From NCBI GenBank assembly GCA_017938785.1, contig JAGBAU010000307.1:1-6465 (forward strand): DNA of 6,465 nt, given 5' to 3'. The position numbers were made by a program, and so were the translations under genes. This document shows, one piece after another, positions 6,169-6,465 of this stretch. This stretch comes from Clostridia bacterium (GTDB taxonomy: Bacteria; Bacillota_A; Clostridia; Christensenellales; Aristaeellaceae). The stretch's first letter is position 1. The number at the start of each line of letters is the position of its first letter. The notes beneath the pieces are model-generated. The model saw only the letters and a program-made list of their open reading frames with translations. It had not been told where the DNA came from and did no database searches.

Positions 6169-6228
6169 ACGTCTCTCCTGTCTATCTGTTTTTGTTTTTA
6201 GATAAACCGGTTCAGGCCGTCTGAAACA
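6169..6228 (-). other. Intergenic gap in the TIGR04076 unit
   Basis: The minus strand has TTCAG-ACGGC-CTGAA (6225-6211), a 5-bp stem without a following T-run, so it is a poor terminator. An A-rich stretch AAAAACAAAAA (6200-6190) follows, flanked by TATCT (6205-6201) and AGATA (6188-6184). The ribosome binding site of the 73-residue gene comes next. No convincing promoter is seen. Confidence 0.4.
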
Positions 6229-6465
6229 TCAATCCGCATCCTCGTCCAAGGTTTCAATCAGGAAGGAAACCGGACGGAAGCCGTCGTTGCAGGAGATCAT
6301 GGCGGATTTGGGATTCTTCATCCAGCCATCGTAGAAATTCTCGCCGCCGTGGGAAAGGGTCATCACGAAGGCGGACATGCTGTCCCATGCGCTCTGGCAC
6401 ATGCCCTCGGGCCGTTCCCAGCCGTTGGCAATGAACACCTGCCCCAGCTGCATATCGCAGGCATG
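6229..6465 (-). CDS. TIGR04076-family protein, N-terminus beyond the window
   Basis: The frame is open to the right edge, reading HACDMQLGQVFIANGWERPEGMCQSAWDSM..., so the ATG at 6453 is internal and the true start lies outside. Visible features typical of TIGR04076 are a Cys then GQVF near the start, the PEGMCQSAWDSM segment, FVMTLSHGG, a CNDGFRPVSF segment and a short acidic end (ETLDEDAD). Members are small proteins of about 90-110 residues with conserved cysteines, common in anaerobes; their function is not established, and a metal or redox role for the three cysteines is only a guess. Seventy-eight residues are seen. It is followed 60 bp later by a 73-residue gene on the same strand. Confidence 0.8.
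   Translation of the reverse strand, partial: HACDMQLGQVFIANGWERPEGMCQSAWDSMSAFVMTLSHGGENFYDGWMKNPKSAMISCNDGFRPVSFLIETLDEDAD

Noticed and set aside
5861..6201. Small plus-strand open frames at 5861-6064 and 5941-6201
   Set aside because: The first runs through the terminator hairpin, and both overlap the better-supported minus-strand small gene without a ribosome binding site of their own.
6216..6225. Exact match to the Neisseria DNA uptake 10-mer GCCGTCTGAA
   Set aside because: A single copy in a Firmicute-like context is expected by chance; no second copy was noticed in the window.
6211..6225. Hairpin TTCAG/CTGAA as a terminator of the TIGR04076 gene
   Set aside because: The stem is only 5 bp and no T-run follows on the minus strand.

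Overview
The window reads as chromosomal DNA from an anaerobic, probably host-associated Clostridia-like Firmicute. The grounds are strong GGAGG-type ribosome binding sites, promoters that exactly match the sigma-A consensus, compact hairpin plus U-run terminators, a SpoIIP-family protein and a TIGR04076-family protein. Coding DNA is moderately GC-rich, while the intergenic promoter regions are AT-rich. No RNA gene, CRISPR array, insertion sequence or phage gene is visible. Taxonomy beyond this is inference.

Positions 1-1980, minus strand: a two-gene envelope operon. A clear promoter (1951-1980) drives a bifunctional GT2 glycosyltransferase/GtrA membrane protein (853-1908). It overlaps by one base (TAATG) with a membrane-anchored phosphodiester glycosidase (NAGPA/DUF2233 type) that runs off the left edge. 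The second gene has an in-frame TAA at its 16th codon, just before the transmembrane anchor, while the rest of the visible frame is intact. This is the most surprising feature here: a fresh nonsense mutation, a reinitiation or readthrough case, or a sequencing error.

Positions 1990-3583: a 485-residue protein of unknown function on the minus strand. It appears to carry two diverged SseB-like modules, a Pro/Glu-rich tail and a basic, aromatic C-terminus. It is expressed from a perfect TTGACA-17-TATAAT promoter in a divergent, AT-rich intergenic region that contains repeated TTTCAA motifs and an inverted repeat.

Positions 3584-5323, plus strand: a tight operon with an ATGA overlap. It encodes a DUF1614 multi-pass membrane protein and a SpoIIP-family cell-wall hydrolase with a signal peptide and a C-terminal membrane anchor, and it ends in a strong terminator.

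Positions 5330-5936: a single-gene unit with its own perfect consensus promoter. It encodes an unrecognised 172-residue membrane protein and ends in a long hairpin that also serves the convergent genes.

Positions 5947-6465, minus strand: a 73-residue protein of unknown function preceded by a TIGR04076-family protein that enters from the right edge. These two are probably cotranscribed. Overall the window holds cell-envelope and membrane genes in short independent operons, several of them of unknown function.
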